Source: Alistipes sp. CAG:268
GTDB taxonomy: Bacteria > Bacteroidota > Bacteroidia > Bacteroidales > Rikenellaceae
DNA: 64,000 nt
NCBI GenBank assembly: GCA_000434235.1
Contig: FR891966.1
Span: 8,157 to 72,156, forward strand
Reading direction: 5' to 3'
Shown here: positions 53,813 to 62,300 of the stretch, piece by piece
Layout of the letters: every line of letters begins with the position of its first letter
Position numbering within the stretch: the stretch's first letter is position 1
Notes under the pieces: model-generated
Told to the model about the DNA's origin: nothing
Seen by the model: only the letters and a program-made list of their open reading frames with translations
Database searches by the model: none
Program-made: the position numbers and the translations under genes

Positions 53813-55217
53813 ATGAAGAAAATCCTGCTTTCGGCGGTGCTCGCTTCGGCAGCACTCGCCGTGTCGGCCCAGGAGCTGACGGAAAACGACCTGAACGAGA
53901 TCCGCCGTTCGTTTGTCAGGGACCCGCAGACCATCGCGCTGCAGAACATCCTCACCAACGAGGCGAACCTCAAGAAGCTGGCCCTGAACCGCGCACTGCA
54001 GGGCCGTACGGACCACTATTTCAAATACCGCGTAGCGGTGAAGGGCATCACCGACCAGAAACAGTCGGGGCGTTGCTGGATGTTCACCTCGATGAATGTG
54101 CTGCGACCCGCGGTGATCGAACGTCTCGGTGTGGCCGATTTCGACTTCTCGCACAACTTCTGCTATTTCTGGGACCTCTTCGAGAAGAGCAACCTTTTTC
54201 TGGAGAATGTCCTTGCGACGGCCGACCGGCCGATGACCGACCGCGACGTGGAGTTCTTCTTCAAGTCGCCTGTGGATGACGGCGGTGTGTGGAACCTCTT
54301 CTACAACGTGGCCGGGAAGTACGGCGTGGTTCCCCGCGAGGTCATGCCCGAGACGGCCCATTCGAACAACACGTCGCAGATGCGCACGGTGCTCAAGGAA
54401 CTGTTGCGCCGCGGCGGCTGCGAGCTGCGTGATTTGGCGGCCCGGGGAGTCGGAGCCGACCGGCTGGCCGAGGCCAAGCGCGGGATTCTGAAGGAGGTCT
54501 ACCGCGTGCTGGCGCTCTGCCTCGGCGAACCGCCGACGGAGTTCGAGTGGCGTTATGAGACCACCTCGGGCGAGGTCCGTACGCTGCGTACCACGCCGCT
54601 CGAGTTCTACCGCAGCTGCATCCCGGACGATTACGATCCCCGCTCCTATGTGATGATCATGAACGACCCGACGCGCGAGTACTACAAGGTCTACGAGATC
54701 AGCAACTACCGCAATACGGTCGAGGGTATCAACTGGGTCTATCTCAACCTGCCGAACGACGTGATCAAACGGGCGGCCATCGCCTCGATCAAGGCCGGTG
54801 AGGCGATGTATGCTTCGTGCGACGTCAAGCAGTATGATTCGGCTTCGGGGGTCTGCGATCCCGGGATGTTCGACTACGCTTCGCTCTTCGGCGTACGCCT
54901 CGACATGGACAAGAAGGCCCGGATTCTGACGCGGCAGAGCGGTTCGGCACGTGCCATGGCCCTCAGCGCCCGGTTCGGCACATGCCATGGCCCTCATCGC
55001 CGTAGATACCGACGAGAACGACGTACCGCTCAAGTGGCAGTTCGAGAACAGTTGGGGCCCCGATGCTGGCCACAAGGGATACATGACCTTCACCGATGCG
55101 TGGTTCGACGAGTACATGTTCCGGATCGTGATCAACCGCCGCTATTTGGACGAGCGTTCCCGGAAGGCAGCCGACAGCCGTCCGGAACAGCTTCCGGCCT
55201 GGGATTACATGTTCTGA
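53813..55217 (+). pseudogene. C1-family aminopeptidase (bleomycin hydrolase/PepC type), interrupted
   Basis: Exported papain-fold aminopeptidase, about 457 residues if intact. Signal peptide about 1-19; catalytic Cys88 in QKQSGRCWMFTSMN. The first frame runs normally to GSARAMALS (around 54960), then leaves homology. The catalytic His (GSAHAMALIAVDTDEND) and Asn (FENSWGPDAGHKGY) are in another frame that ends at 55217. A 31-bp imperfect tandem duplication at 54941-55002 causes the shift. The product of the first frame would lack two of three catalytic residues, so the gene as given is inactive. A sequencing or assembly error is a real alternative. Confidence 0.86.
54941..55002 (+). repeat. 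31-bp imperfect tandem duplication in the C1 peptidase gene
   Basis: Copies at 54941-54971 and 54972-55002 differ at three positions. The second copy has the codon for the catalytic His and the first has Arg there. The 31-base unit shifts the frame. Confidence 0.9.
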
Positions 55218-55236
55218 TTCCGATTTTGACATCCGA

Positions 55237-55272
55237 AGCGGGCCGGCAGGAAGTGCCGGTCCGCTTTTGTTT
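55237..55272 (+). terminator. Terminator after the C1 peptidase gene
   Basis: A 12-bp stem with one G-T pair (55237-55248 with 55254-55265), a 5-base loop and CTTTTGTTTG. Confidence 0.85.
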
Positions 55273-55475
55273 GGATGCCGGTCGGGCAGGGTGGGGTGGA
55301 TTCGCTGCCGTTTTGCGATCCGTATCTCCTCCAGAACGACGCGATATTGACTTATTGCCAGTTGCCCGGTCAGAGGTTGTTGGTCGGACCGTTCAGGACC
55401 GACCGGGGGATGCCGTATGTCTGGAACTCCATGCGGCGGCGTGCTGTGCGGCCTGTCGTCTCCGCCCAAGACGGA

Positions 55476-55508
55476 AAGAGGGCAGACCGTCGTCGGGTCT
55501 GCCCTCTT
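55476..55508 (-). terminator. Terminator of the second susCD operon
   Basis: A 13-bp perfect stem (55476-55488 with 55496-55508) and 7-base loop, 21 bases after the stop of the last gene on the minus strand. The T run is short. The 200 bases to its left hold nothing recognisable. Confidence 0.65.
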
Positions 55509-55529
55509 CGTTGTTCCGCTCCTCCGCGA

Positions 55530-55985
55530 TTAGAGGAAGCGTCCGAAGTCGGCCGGAGTTGCCTCGGACCGGACTACCGGAGCATTCCGAACCTCGTCCG
55601 GAATGGTGGTCTTCGTGTAGACGCTCACCTCGGCGGTCGAGGTTTCGCTGGTGGTCGTCAGTTTGTCGCCGTTCACCTCGTAGGTGTAGTTCGACCCCCA
55701 GTTTACACCGTCGTTGTAACGGCCCGTGAGCAGGTTCTCCGTTGCGCTGTAGTTACCGGTGAAGCAGACGAATGCCGACGTCTGGTACTTCTGGAAGAGG
55801 TTGAACGTTCCGTCCGATTTCAGCTCCATGTAGATATCGAAATCGGTCGGCGTCTCTCCGTTCCAGGTGGTCAGGTGCCATTCGCCCACAACGCTCGGGG
55901 CGACCGTCGGACCGTCGTCTTCCGAGCATCCGACAAAGAATACGAGCAGCGTGGCTGCGAGCAGGTGATAAATATACTTTTTCAT
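55530..55985 (-). CDS. Lipocalin-like lipoprotein
   Basis: A 151-residue lipoprotein (lipobox VFFVGC, Cys about 20, followed by Ser-Glu-Asp-Asp, typical of surface export in Bacteroidota). The body begins VVGEWHLTTWNG, then MELKSDGTFNLFQKY and LLTGRYNDG, the pattern of small lipocalin-like domains in this phylum. The ligand is unknown. It is the last gene of the second susCD operon, 24 bases after the S8 peptidase gene, which suggests a surface role linked to proteolysis. Confidence 0.75.
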   Translation of the reverse strand: MKKYIYHLLAATLLVFFVGCSEDDGPTVAPSVVGEWHLTTWNGETPTDFDIYMELKSDGTFNLFQKYQTSAFVCFTGNYSATENLLTGRYNDGVNWGSNYTYEVNGDKLTTTSETSTAEVSVYTKTTIPDEVRNAPVVRSEATPADFGRFL

Positions 55986-56009
55986 TGATCGTTTATGCGC
56001 TATAGTTTG

Positions 56010-58028
56010 TTATAACCAACCGCCATTCTCGGCGCCCGTTTCGCGGGCGATGATGGCGAACTCCTTGGAAATCTCGATACCTCCCATGATCGTCTCCGAA
56101 CCCGGGCGCGTGCCGCCACCGACGGCGCTCACCTTGATGCGGGCGACTCCCGGCTTCGTGCACTTGATCATCAGCTGGCCGTTGTACATCTTCGGAGCCG
56201 AGGTGATCCCGAGCTTGTCCATGTCCTCTTTCGACATTTCGACATCCAGATAGGTCAGGTCCTGGGCCGAGCCGCCAAAGTGCTTGGTCAGGGTGATGAG
56301 CTCGAGTTTGTTGGTCGAAACCTTCAGGCACGGCGTACCCTCGATCTGCATGAGCAGCTGGTAGGCGTCCGTGAGACCCGTACCCATCTTGCCGCGGTAG
56401 TCCTCCAGGGTGATCTTGGCTCCCGTGGACTTGGTACCCTCGAAACGCGAGTCGATCTCGTTTACAGCCGTCAGGAGCATCGAAATGAACTCGTCACGCG
56501 TGTAGTGCTTTCCCTTGCTCAAGGCGTAGGAGAGACCCAGCGCCGCAACACCCGACATGTGGGGGCAGGCCATCGACGTTCCCTGCATGTAGCCATAGTC
56601 CGAACCGGTCAGTTCCGAGCAGGTCGTGGAAAGTACGCCGGCGCGTTCGCCGCCCGAGAAGCCGACGATCTCACCGCCGGGAGCTGCAATGTTGCAACCC
56701 TGACCGTAGCAGGTGTAGTAGGCCGGCAGGCAGTCGGGGCCGATCGACGTTACCGAGATGCACTTGCTGTAGCCGCCCGGGAAGTTCGAGATATTCTTCG
56801 ACTCGTTTCCGGCCGAGTAGATGGCCAGACCGCCGTCCATGGCTGCACAGTTGTTCTGTGCCATGAAGTAGCGAAGTGCCTCGATCTCCAGCGGCGAGTT
56901 CTCTTCGTATTGACGGTCGGAGGTGAAGTTGGCCGAAGTACCGTACGAGCACTGGAGAATCGATGCTCCGTGGTCGGCTGCATACTTGATGGCCCGGCTG
57001 ATAATCTCGTCCGACGGGTTGGACACACCCGAGAATACCTGGCACGACATCAGGCGTACGCCGTCGCCGTTGCCCGTACCGCCGGCCACGCCGGCTACGC
57101 CGATACCGTTGTTGTTCACGGCGGCGACGGTTCCGGCCACGTGTGTACCATGGCTCGAGTCGCCGTCTATCTGACCGTTGGGCAGTTTCTCCAGCTTGTC
57201 CCACGTAATCGGGCCATCATCGGCAAAGTTGTAGCCGTGGATGTCCTGATAACCGTACTCCTCGCTGGGCTCGGGGTTGGTCCACATGTTGGCCGCCAGG
57301 TCGGGGTGCGTGTACTTCACACCCTCGTCCACGATAGCCACGATGACCTGATTGTTGCCGCCCGTGAGTTTCCATGCATCGGCCACATTGATATCGGCTC
57401 CTGCAACGGCTTCGGTTGCGATGGCCTGGTCGGCATTGTTGATGTAGTGCCACTGCCAGAAGAGGTTCGGGTCGTTGAAGTCCGACGTCACCATACCACG
57501 GGTCTGACCGTGGGGGGCATCCTGGAACGGATAGACCTTGCCGTCATATGTTTTCTTGCGCTCCAGACTGAACTGGATCTTCGAAATCTCGGCTACTCCG
57601 GCCAGCATGCGTGCGGCTTCGTCGAGATCCTGCTCCTTGTCGAACTCGAGGATATACCACTTGTGGAGCCCTGCCTCACGGGTGCGCGCCTCCTTCTTGC
57701 CTACGGGGAAAACGCGTTCGATCGAGGTAACGTGGATGGCTGCGAGAATCTCGTCCAGCGATTCGATACCCGAGCGGGTCATTGCCGAGCGGGTTGCCGC
57801 ATAGCGGCTTGCGGCCTGCTCGAGTGCGGGGATCGCCTCGTCGTTGAATTTTGCAATCAGCTTGCCTTTGAATGCGTTTTCGGAGCTGTTGCATATTTTG
57901 GCCTCGGCAATCGTTGCGGCCTGGTCCACTGCATCGGGCGACTCCTGGAACGGGTCGGAGGTGCAGGCTGCAAGCATCAAGGTTGCGAGAATCAGAAATT
58001 TCTTGGTGTTCTGCATATTTGTTTTCAT
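56010..58028 (-). CDS. S8 (subtilisin-like) serine peptidase lipoprotein
   Basis: A 672-residue lipoprotein peptidase (lipobox LMLAAC, Cys about 22, then Thr-Ser-Asp). A propeptide-like domain (about 50-160) precedes the S8 core: Asp234 in AIVDEGVKYTHPDL, His293 in DSSHGTHVAGTVAAV, oxyanion Asn in IYSAGNES, Ser485 in GTSMACPHMSG. A C-terminal beta-sandwich of about 120 residues follows. All catalytic residues are intact. Its place in a SusC/SusD operon suggests surface proteolysis feeding the importer with peptides. A start at 58016 is also possible. Confidence 0.93.
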   Translation of the reverse strand: MKTNMQNTKKFLILATLMLAACTSDPFQESPDAVDQAATIAEAKICNSSENAFKGKLIAKFNDEAIPALEQAASRYAATRSAMTRSGIESLDEILAAIHVTSIERVFPVGKKEARTREAGLHKWYILEFDKEQDLDEAARMLAGVAEISKIQFSLERKKTYDGKVYPFQDAPHGQTRGMVTSDFNDPNLFWQWHYINNADQAIATEAVAGADINVADAWKLTGGNNQVIVAIVDEGVKYTHPDLAANMWTNPEPSEEYGYQDIHGYNFADDGPITWDKLEKLPNGQIDGDSSHGTHVAGTVAAVNNNGIGVAGVAGGTGNGDGVRLMSCQVFSGVSNPSDEIISRAIKYAADHGASILQCSYGTSANFTSDRQYEENSPLEIEALRYFMAQNNCAAMDGGLAIYSAGNESKNISNFPGGYSKCISVTSIGPDCLPAYYTCYGQGCNIAAPGGEIVGFSGGERAGVLSTTCSELTGSDYGYMQGTSMACPHMSGVAALGLSYALSKGKHYTRDEFISMLLTAVNEIDSRFEGTKSTGAKITLEDYRGKMGTGLTDAYQLLMQIEGTPCLKVSTNKLELITLTKHFGGSAQDLTYLDVEMSKEDMDKLGITSAPKMYNGQLMIKCTKPGVARIKVSAVGGGTRPGSETIMGGIEISKEFAIIARETGAENGGWL

Positions 58029-58050
58029 TGTATGGTCGGCATATCTTTTT

Positions 58051-58102
58051 CGGAGGAAGGGGAGAGATCGGCTTTATGCCGAAACGCCGGTCTCTCCCTC
58101 CG
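58051..58102 (-). other. Intercistronic stem-loop upstream of the S8 peptidase
   Basis: A bulged 17-bp stem (58051-58072 with 58086-58102) and 13-base loop in the 92-base gap between two operon genes. A T7 run follows only on the plus strand, so on the transcribed strand it probably affects RNA stability or processing. Confidence 0.45.
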
Positions 58103-58120
58103 TTTTTTTGCTTGCGTCCG

Positions 58121-60601
58121 TTACTTGGCGCGAACCGCCGTCTTGACCAGACCGTTGTCCGCAGCTGCAGTCTGGGCGATACCCCGGACTACGGAGGTCT
58201 TCACCTCGGCCTTCTTCAGCGACGGTGCCGAAGCCGGCATCGGATCCGAAGCGAGGTTTACGGGCAGGGCCGGCAGAATCGTCTCGAGGTGGCCCGGAGT
58301 TCCGCTGAACTGCGGCAGTTCAACGAAGTTGCCCGGCTTGAAGCCTTCGAGCAGCGACCGCCGGATCTCGGCCACGCGCTGTACGGCAGCTCCCGGGATG
58401 CCTCCCATATCCTTACTCTCGTCCACAAGCATCATGTCATACATCAGCGAAACAATGGTGCTCGTCGTACCCGTGAAGAAGAAGGTGAAATTGATTCCCT
58501 GCTGCTGTTGGAAGATCGGTGACGGAACGCAGTAGAGGTATCCGTCTGCAACGGCGCCCATAAACATGCACTGTCCGAAATAAACACCGGCAAGGTCATC
58601 GGGAGCAAATCCCAGAACCGTCTCTTTGTTGTTGTAGATACCTGTGGTCAGTGTTTGGTCTGTCATCAGTTCCAGAGCTCCAACATAGCCTTTGTAGTAG
58701 TTCTGGTTGGGCATGTAAATGCCGACAAGCTCACCGCCCGACTCGAACTTAATACCCGAGAGGCCCGTGATGCCTACGGCCTTCATGCCCAGTCCTGCCG
58801 AGGCTTCTTCATGCTCGCGCATCGTCACCTGTCCGATCTTGTGGCGGACGAGGTTCTGCTGCTGCGAGGCATCGATGGCGTAGTAGTTCCACTTCGTGGA
58901 GATCAGCTCCTCGAAGGTCGGCTGCTCGTCTTCGGACAGGAAGTCGGCATATGTGAAGGTTTCCAGACCCGGGTTGAACGTACCCGTCGTGCGGTAGGTC
59001 TCTTCCAGAATTTTGGTGATGTATCCGTTGTTGGCGCGCAGCAGCAGGGTGTACTCACTGTTGCCGTTCAGACCCGTGAGCATGAAGCTCAGACCTCCGT
59101 TGTTGAGCGACTCGATCTGTTCGCTGGTGAAGGCCTTGCCCAGCGAATTGAGCAGTTCGTTCTTGTCCACGTCCTTGATCTTGTCGGAGCGGAACAGTCC
59201 ATAGGTCACCGATTCGATCTCTTCGCCGTAGGCGTAGAACTTGGCCGAATTGTCCGGCGTGATGCCCTGGCCGGCAAACTCGTTCGTAGCCTCGAGCCCC
59301 ATGGTGAGGATCACCGGCTTCTCGTCTCCCTTGGCGATGAAGCCGAACGAGACGAAGGCATAGGTGCGCATCGTACCCTCCTCGTCATAGACACATCCTA
59401 CAAGCGTGTATTTGCCCGTCTTCAGATTCTCGATGCGGATGGTGCTCGATTCGGTGATCTCCCCGTCGAACGTATCCGGATTCTCCTTGTTGGCATCCAT
59501 GTCCTGAGCCTTCAGGTTGGCCTGGCCATCGTCCATGGCTCCCTCGAAGATCGCATACTTCATCGTACGGACGTCGGCTGCCATCGTGGCGCTGACTTCA
59601 ACTATGCCGTCGGCCGGTTCGCTCTTCGAAAGCGTTACCGTGTAGTCGGGAACCACGACACCCGGCAGCAGGATGCGGAGCATGCCCGCACGGTTGCCGT
59701 AGTAGAATGCGCCGGATGCGCTCGAGAACTCGAGCATGACGCTCTGTACGGGGAAGGTGATGACGCCGTCTACCAGCGTGCCATACTGGCCGGTGGACTC
59801 ATCCATCGAGAAGTTCTCGGCCACGTTCGATGCGATGCGGATTTCGCCGTCGGACGAGTTGAGCGTCAGACCGGTAGACTGGTAGGGAATGTAGACCTTC
59901 TGGGGATCGCGTGCATCGACGATCGTATAGACGTCGCGACCTTCGAAGGCTACCGATGCGCCGCCGGCCAGTGCCGTAATCAGATCCTTGCCGTATACCT
60001 TCATGCGGTAGTAGCCCGGAATGTCCGTACGCTGGTAGATCTCCATTTCGATTTCCGGATAGGGGTTGAAGCCGGAGGTGTTGAGCGAGTAGAGGTTGCT
60101 GATGACCTCATCGCGCCATTTGCCCTTGGTGGCCGTGCCGTCTTCGCTTTTCACCAGTTCCCATCCGGCGCGGATCACCGAGAACGAGAGTCCGGTGTCC
60201 TTCGGACCGTAGAGCGAGATGTAGTGCGGATCCTCGATGCGGATGTCGCACGTGTAGGTCGTACCCTCGGCAGCCTTGTCGAACGTCACCTTGAACTCGG
60301 TTTCCGATTCTCCGGGACCGAACACGATCGGATCGATTTCAAAAATGCCCTCCTCGCTCGTCGTGATGACGACGGGGACCGTGATGGCCTCGGTGAGCTT
60401 CGTACGGCGCACCTTGTAGGTGACTTCCGCCTTTTCCGAGGGATCGACCTCGACCTCCGTCGGGGAGGTCTGGGTCGGGAAATAGACGCCGTAGTTGTCC
60501 GGGTCCTCTTCGGATCCGGGCGTGTAGGTCGGGTCGTCCGAGCATCCGGCGAGTGCAAAGGTCGCCAGCAATGCCCAAATGATATATTTGAATGTCTTCA
60601 C
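58121..60601 (-). CDS. Large surface lipoprotein (SusE-position), function unknown
   Basis: An 826-residue lipoprotein (lipobox FALAGC, Cys about 20, followed by Ser-Asp-Asp). Residues about 35-135 resemble a Calx-beta-like or DUF-type beta-sandwich (SPTEVEVDPSEKAEVTYKV, PIVFGPGESETEFKVTF). The rest is beta-rich without a catalytic motif, and two fibronectin-like segments seem to lie at about 320-430 and 450-560. Position directly after susD is that of SusE/SusF-type binding proteins, so substrate capture is likely. With a peptidase in the operon, a protein or glycoprotein ligand is plausible. Confidence 0.75.
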   Translation of the reverse strand: MKTFKYIIWALLATFALAGCSDDPTYTPGSEEDPDNYGVYFPTQTSPTEVEVDPSEKAEVTYKVRRTKLTEAITVPVVITTSEEGIFEIDPIVFGPGESETEFKVTFDKAAEGTTYTCDIRIEDPHYISLYGPKDTGLSFSVIRAGWELVKSEDGTATKGKWRDEVISNLYSLNTSGFNPYPEIEMEIYQRTDIPGYYRMKVYGKDLITALAGGASVAFEGRDVYTIVDARDPQKVYIPYQSTGLTLNSSDGEIRIASNVAENFSMDESTGQYGTLVDGVITFPVQSVMLEFSSASGAFYYGNRAGMLRILLPGVVVPDYTVTLSKSEPADGIVEVSATMAADVRTMKYAIFEGAMDDGQANLKAQDMDANKENPDTFDGEITESSTIRIENLKTGKYTLVGCVYDEEGTMRTYAFVSFGFIAKGDEKPVILTMGLEATNEFAGQGITPDNSAKFYAYGEEIESVTYGLFRSDKIKDVDKNELLNSLGKAFTSEQIESLNNGGLSFMLTGLNGNSEYTLLLRANNGYITKILEETYRTTGTFNPGLETFTYADFLSEDEQPTFEELISTKWNYYAIDASQQQNLVRHKIGQVTMREHEEASAGLGMKAVGITGLSGIKFESGGELVGIYMPNQNYYKGYVGALELMTDQTLTTGIYNNKETVLGFAPDDLAGVYFGQCMFMGAVADGYLYCVPSPIFQQQQGINFTFFFTGTTSTIVSLMYDMMLVDESKDMGGIPGAAVQRVAEIRRSLLEGFKPGNFVELPQFSGTPGHLETILPALPVNLASDPMPASAPSLKKAEVKTSVVRGIAQTAAADNGLVKTAVRAK

Positions 60602-60643
60602 AGTAATCTGTTTTAGATGTTATTTAATCGATGTTCCGGTCCA

Positions 60644-62278
60644 TTATCCCTTCCACGGCTCGATGAGGCCCGACGGATCGGGATTGTTCTGGGTGGCGAT
60701 GATCGGGTTGTTCTGCGTTTCGCCGCGCGTGATGACGATGTTCCAGTAGGGAGCGCGTCCATCGACGTTCAGACGATACGAAGCCGGTGCGTTGGTACCT
60801 ACATAACCGCGCTTGCTCGACATGTTCAGACGCTTCATGTCGTACATGACGATACCCTCGCCCCAGAACTCGATGCGCTTCTGAAGCATGAGCTCATTGA
60901 CGAAGCTCTCGAGCGTCGAGGACTTGGCCGTGCAGTCGTATACGGCGCCGTTCATCATGCGGTAGTTGGTCATGAACTCGTTGAGCAGTTTGATGCCTCC
61001 CGGCAGGTCTCCGCCCTGTGCCGTAGCCTCGGCCTCGATGAAGTACATCTCCTCGACGCGCATGCAGCAGTGGTCAGCGGCTCCGCCCACCTTGTAGTCC
61101 TTGTAGTTACCCTGAGCCGGGCGGAACTTGATGTTGGCGTAGTCGGCAAGGCCCTGAGCGAAATAGGTCTCGCTGTCCTCGCGGCAGCTCTTGTAGGCAT
61201 ACGAGCTGCGGTCCGGATCCAGCCACGAGTGGCGGCGGAAGTCGCGCGTGTCGATGCTGTTGTAGAGGTTGCGGTTGATGCCGCGGCCTGCGTGATAGGG
61301 AGCCCAGTCGTTCTCGCAGCTCATGTGCACCGTGTAGCAGAAGAGGTTCGAAACGCTCTCGCTCGGGAGGGCCAGAGCCCAGATCCAGGCGTTGTTCGAG
61401 TTGGCGTTGTTGAAACCGTTGGTCGGGTCCTCCCACTGCTCCTGCGTCAGCGGCGTGCAGGCGCTTGCGGTGATGGCCTTGCGGGCATATTCGGCAGCCT
61501 TCTTGTAGGCTTCAGCATCGTTCTTTGCCGTACCGCGCTCCAGGTAGGCACGGGCCTTCATACCGTAGATGAGCGGCAGGCTGATGGTGTACTTGTCCGA
61601 AGGCGTGAAGGTCGAGAGCAACTCCTCGGCCGTGTCAAGGTCGGGGAAGATGATCGTGTCGTAGATGTCGTCCACCTTGGCGCGGGGGTTGTTCTTGGCC
61701 TCTGCTTCGGTTGTCGAGGGCAGGACGATGGGCACGCCGAGTCCCAGCAGGTTGTCTGCCTTGGTTACCGTATTCTCCTTGAACTCGTACAGGCGTACCA
61801 GATCGAAGTAGAACATGGCCCGGTAGGCGTAGGCAAAGCCCAGGTAGGAACGCTCCGTGGCATCGAGAGCTGAGAGATCCGATGCGTCGATCAGGTTGAT
61901 CACGTTGTTGGCCATCATGATCCACGTATAGTAGTTGTCCCAGGTGAGGGCTCCTACGGCGTAATCTGCACCGAGTGCGTCGTTCGTGCCCCACTGTCCG
62001 AACCAGTCGTAGCCGATGTTGCCCGTTACGACCAGGTCACCGGTCATCGATTCCGTAGCGATGTGGATAGCCGGGAGCGAGAAGTCCCAGGCAGCGCCCT
62101 GCTGTGCATAGCCCGTCGAACCGGCCTGTACGAGGGCGGCCGGGATACCGCGGACCTGCGTCTCGAGGGTCACCTGATCCTCCGTAGCTACATCCGTGGG
62201 TGTGGCTTCTTTGATGCAGCTGTTGAGCAGTAAGGTCATTGCAACTGCCGCAGCCGATATTTTCAATATGTTTTTCAT
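60644..62278 (-). CDS. SusD/RagB-family lipoprotein
   Basis: A 544-residue lipoprotein (lipobox LLLNSC, Cys about 21). SusD features: the N-terminal TPR-rich half (YLGFAYAYRAMFYFDLVRLY), IYGMKARAYLERG, and C-terminal MRVEEMYFIEAEATAQGGD and LMLQKRIEFWGEGIVMYDMK. It forms the lid of the SusC barrel encoded 22 bases upstream. With an S8 peptidase in the operon it may act like RagB, which binds peptides, but this is inference. Confidence 0.95.
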   Translation of the reverse strand: MKNILKISAAAVAMTLLLNSCIKEATPTDVATEDQVTLETQVRGIPAALVQAGSTGYAQQGAAWDFSLPAIHIATESMTGDLVVTGNIGYDWFGQWGTNDALGADYAVGALTWDNYYTWIMMANNVINLIDASDLSALDATERSYLGFAYAYRAMFYFDLVRLYEFKENTVTKADNLLGLGVPIVLPSTTEAEAKNNPRAKVDDIYDTIIFPDLDTAEELLSTFTPSDKYTISLPLIYGMKARAYLERGTAKNDAEAYKKAAEYARKAITASACTPLTQEQWEDPTNGFNNANSNNAWIWALALPSESVSNLFCYTVHMSCENDWAPYHAGRGINRNLYNSIDTRDFRRHSWLDPDRSSYAYKSCREDSETYFAQGLADYANIKFRPAQGNYKDYKVGGAADHCCMRVEEMYFIEAEATAQGGDLPGGIKLLNEFMTNYRMMNGAVYDCTAKSSTLESFVNELMLQKRIEFWGEGIVMYDMKRLNMSSKRGYVGTNAPASYRLNVDGRAPYWNIVITRGETQNNPIIATQNNPDPSGLIEPWKG

Positions 62279-62300
62279 TGCGTAATTTCCGGTTTAAGCG

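Noticed and set aside
55275-55988. A 237-codon plus-strand frame after the C1 peptidase
   Set aside because: It runs through a terminator and antisense to the lipocalin-like gene; no protein-like pattern.
56280-58535. A 751-codon plus-strand frame opposite the S8 peptidase
   Set aside because: Antisense shadow; Arg/Val/His-rich with no motif, while the minus strand has a complete catalytic triad.
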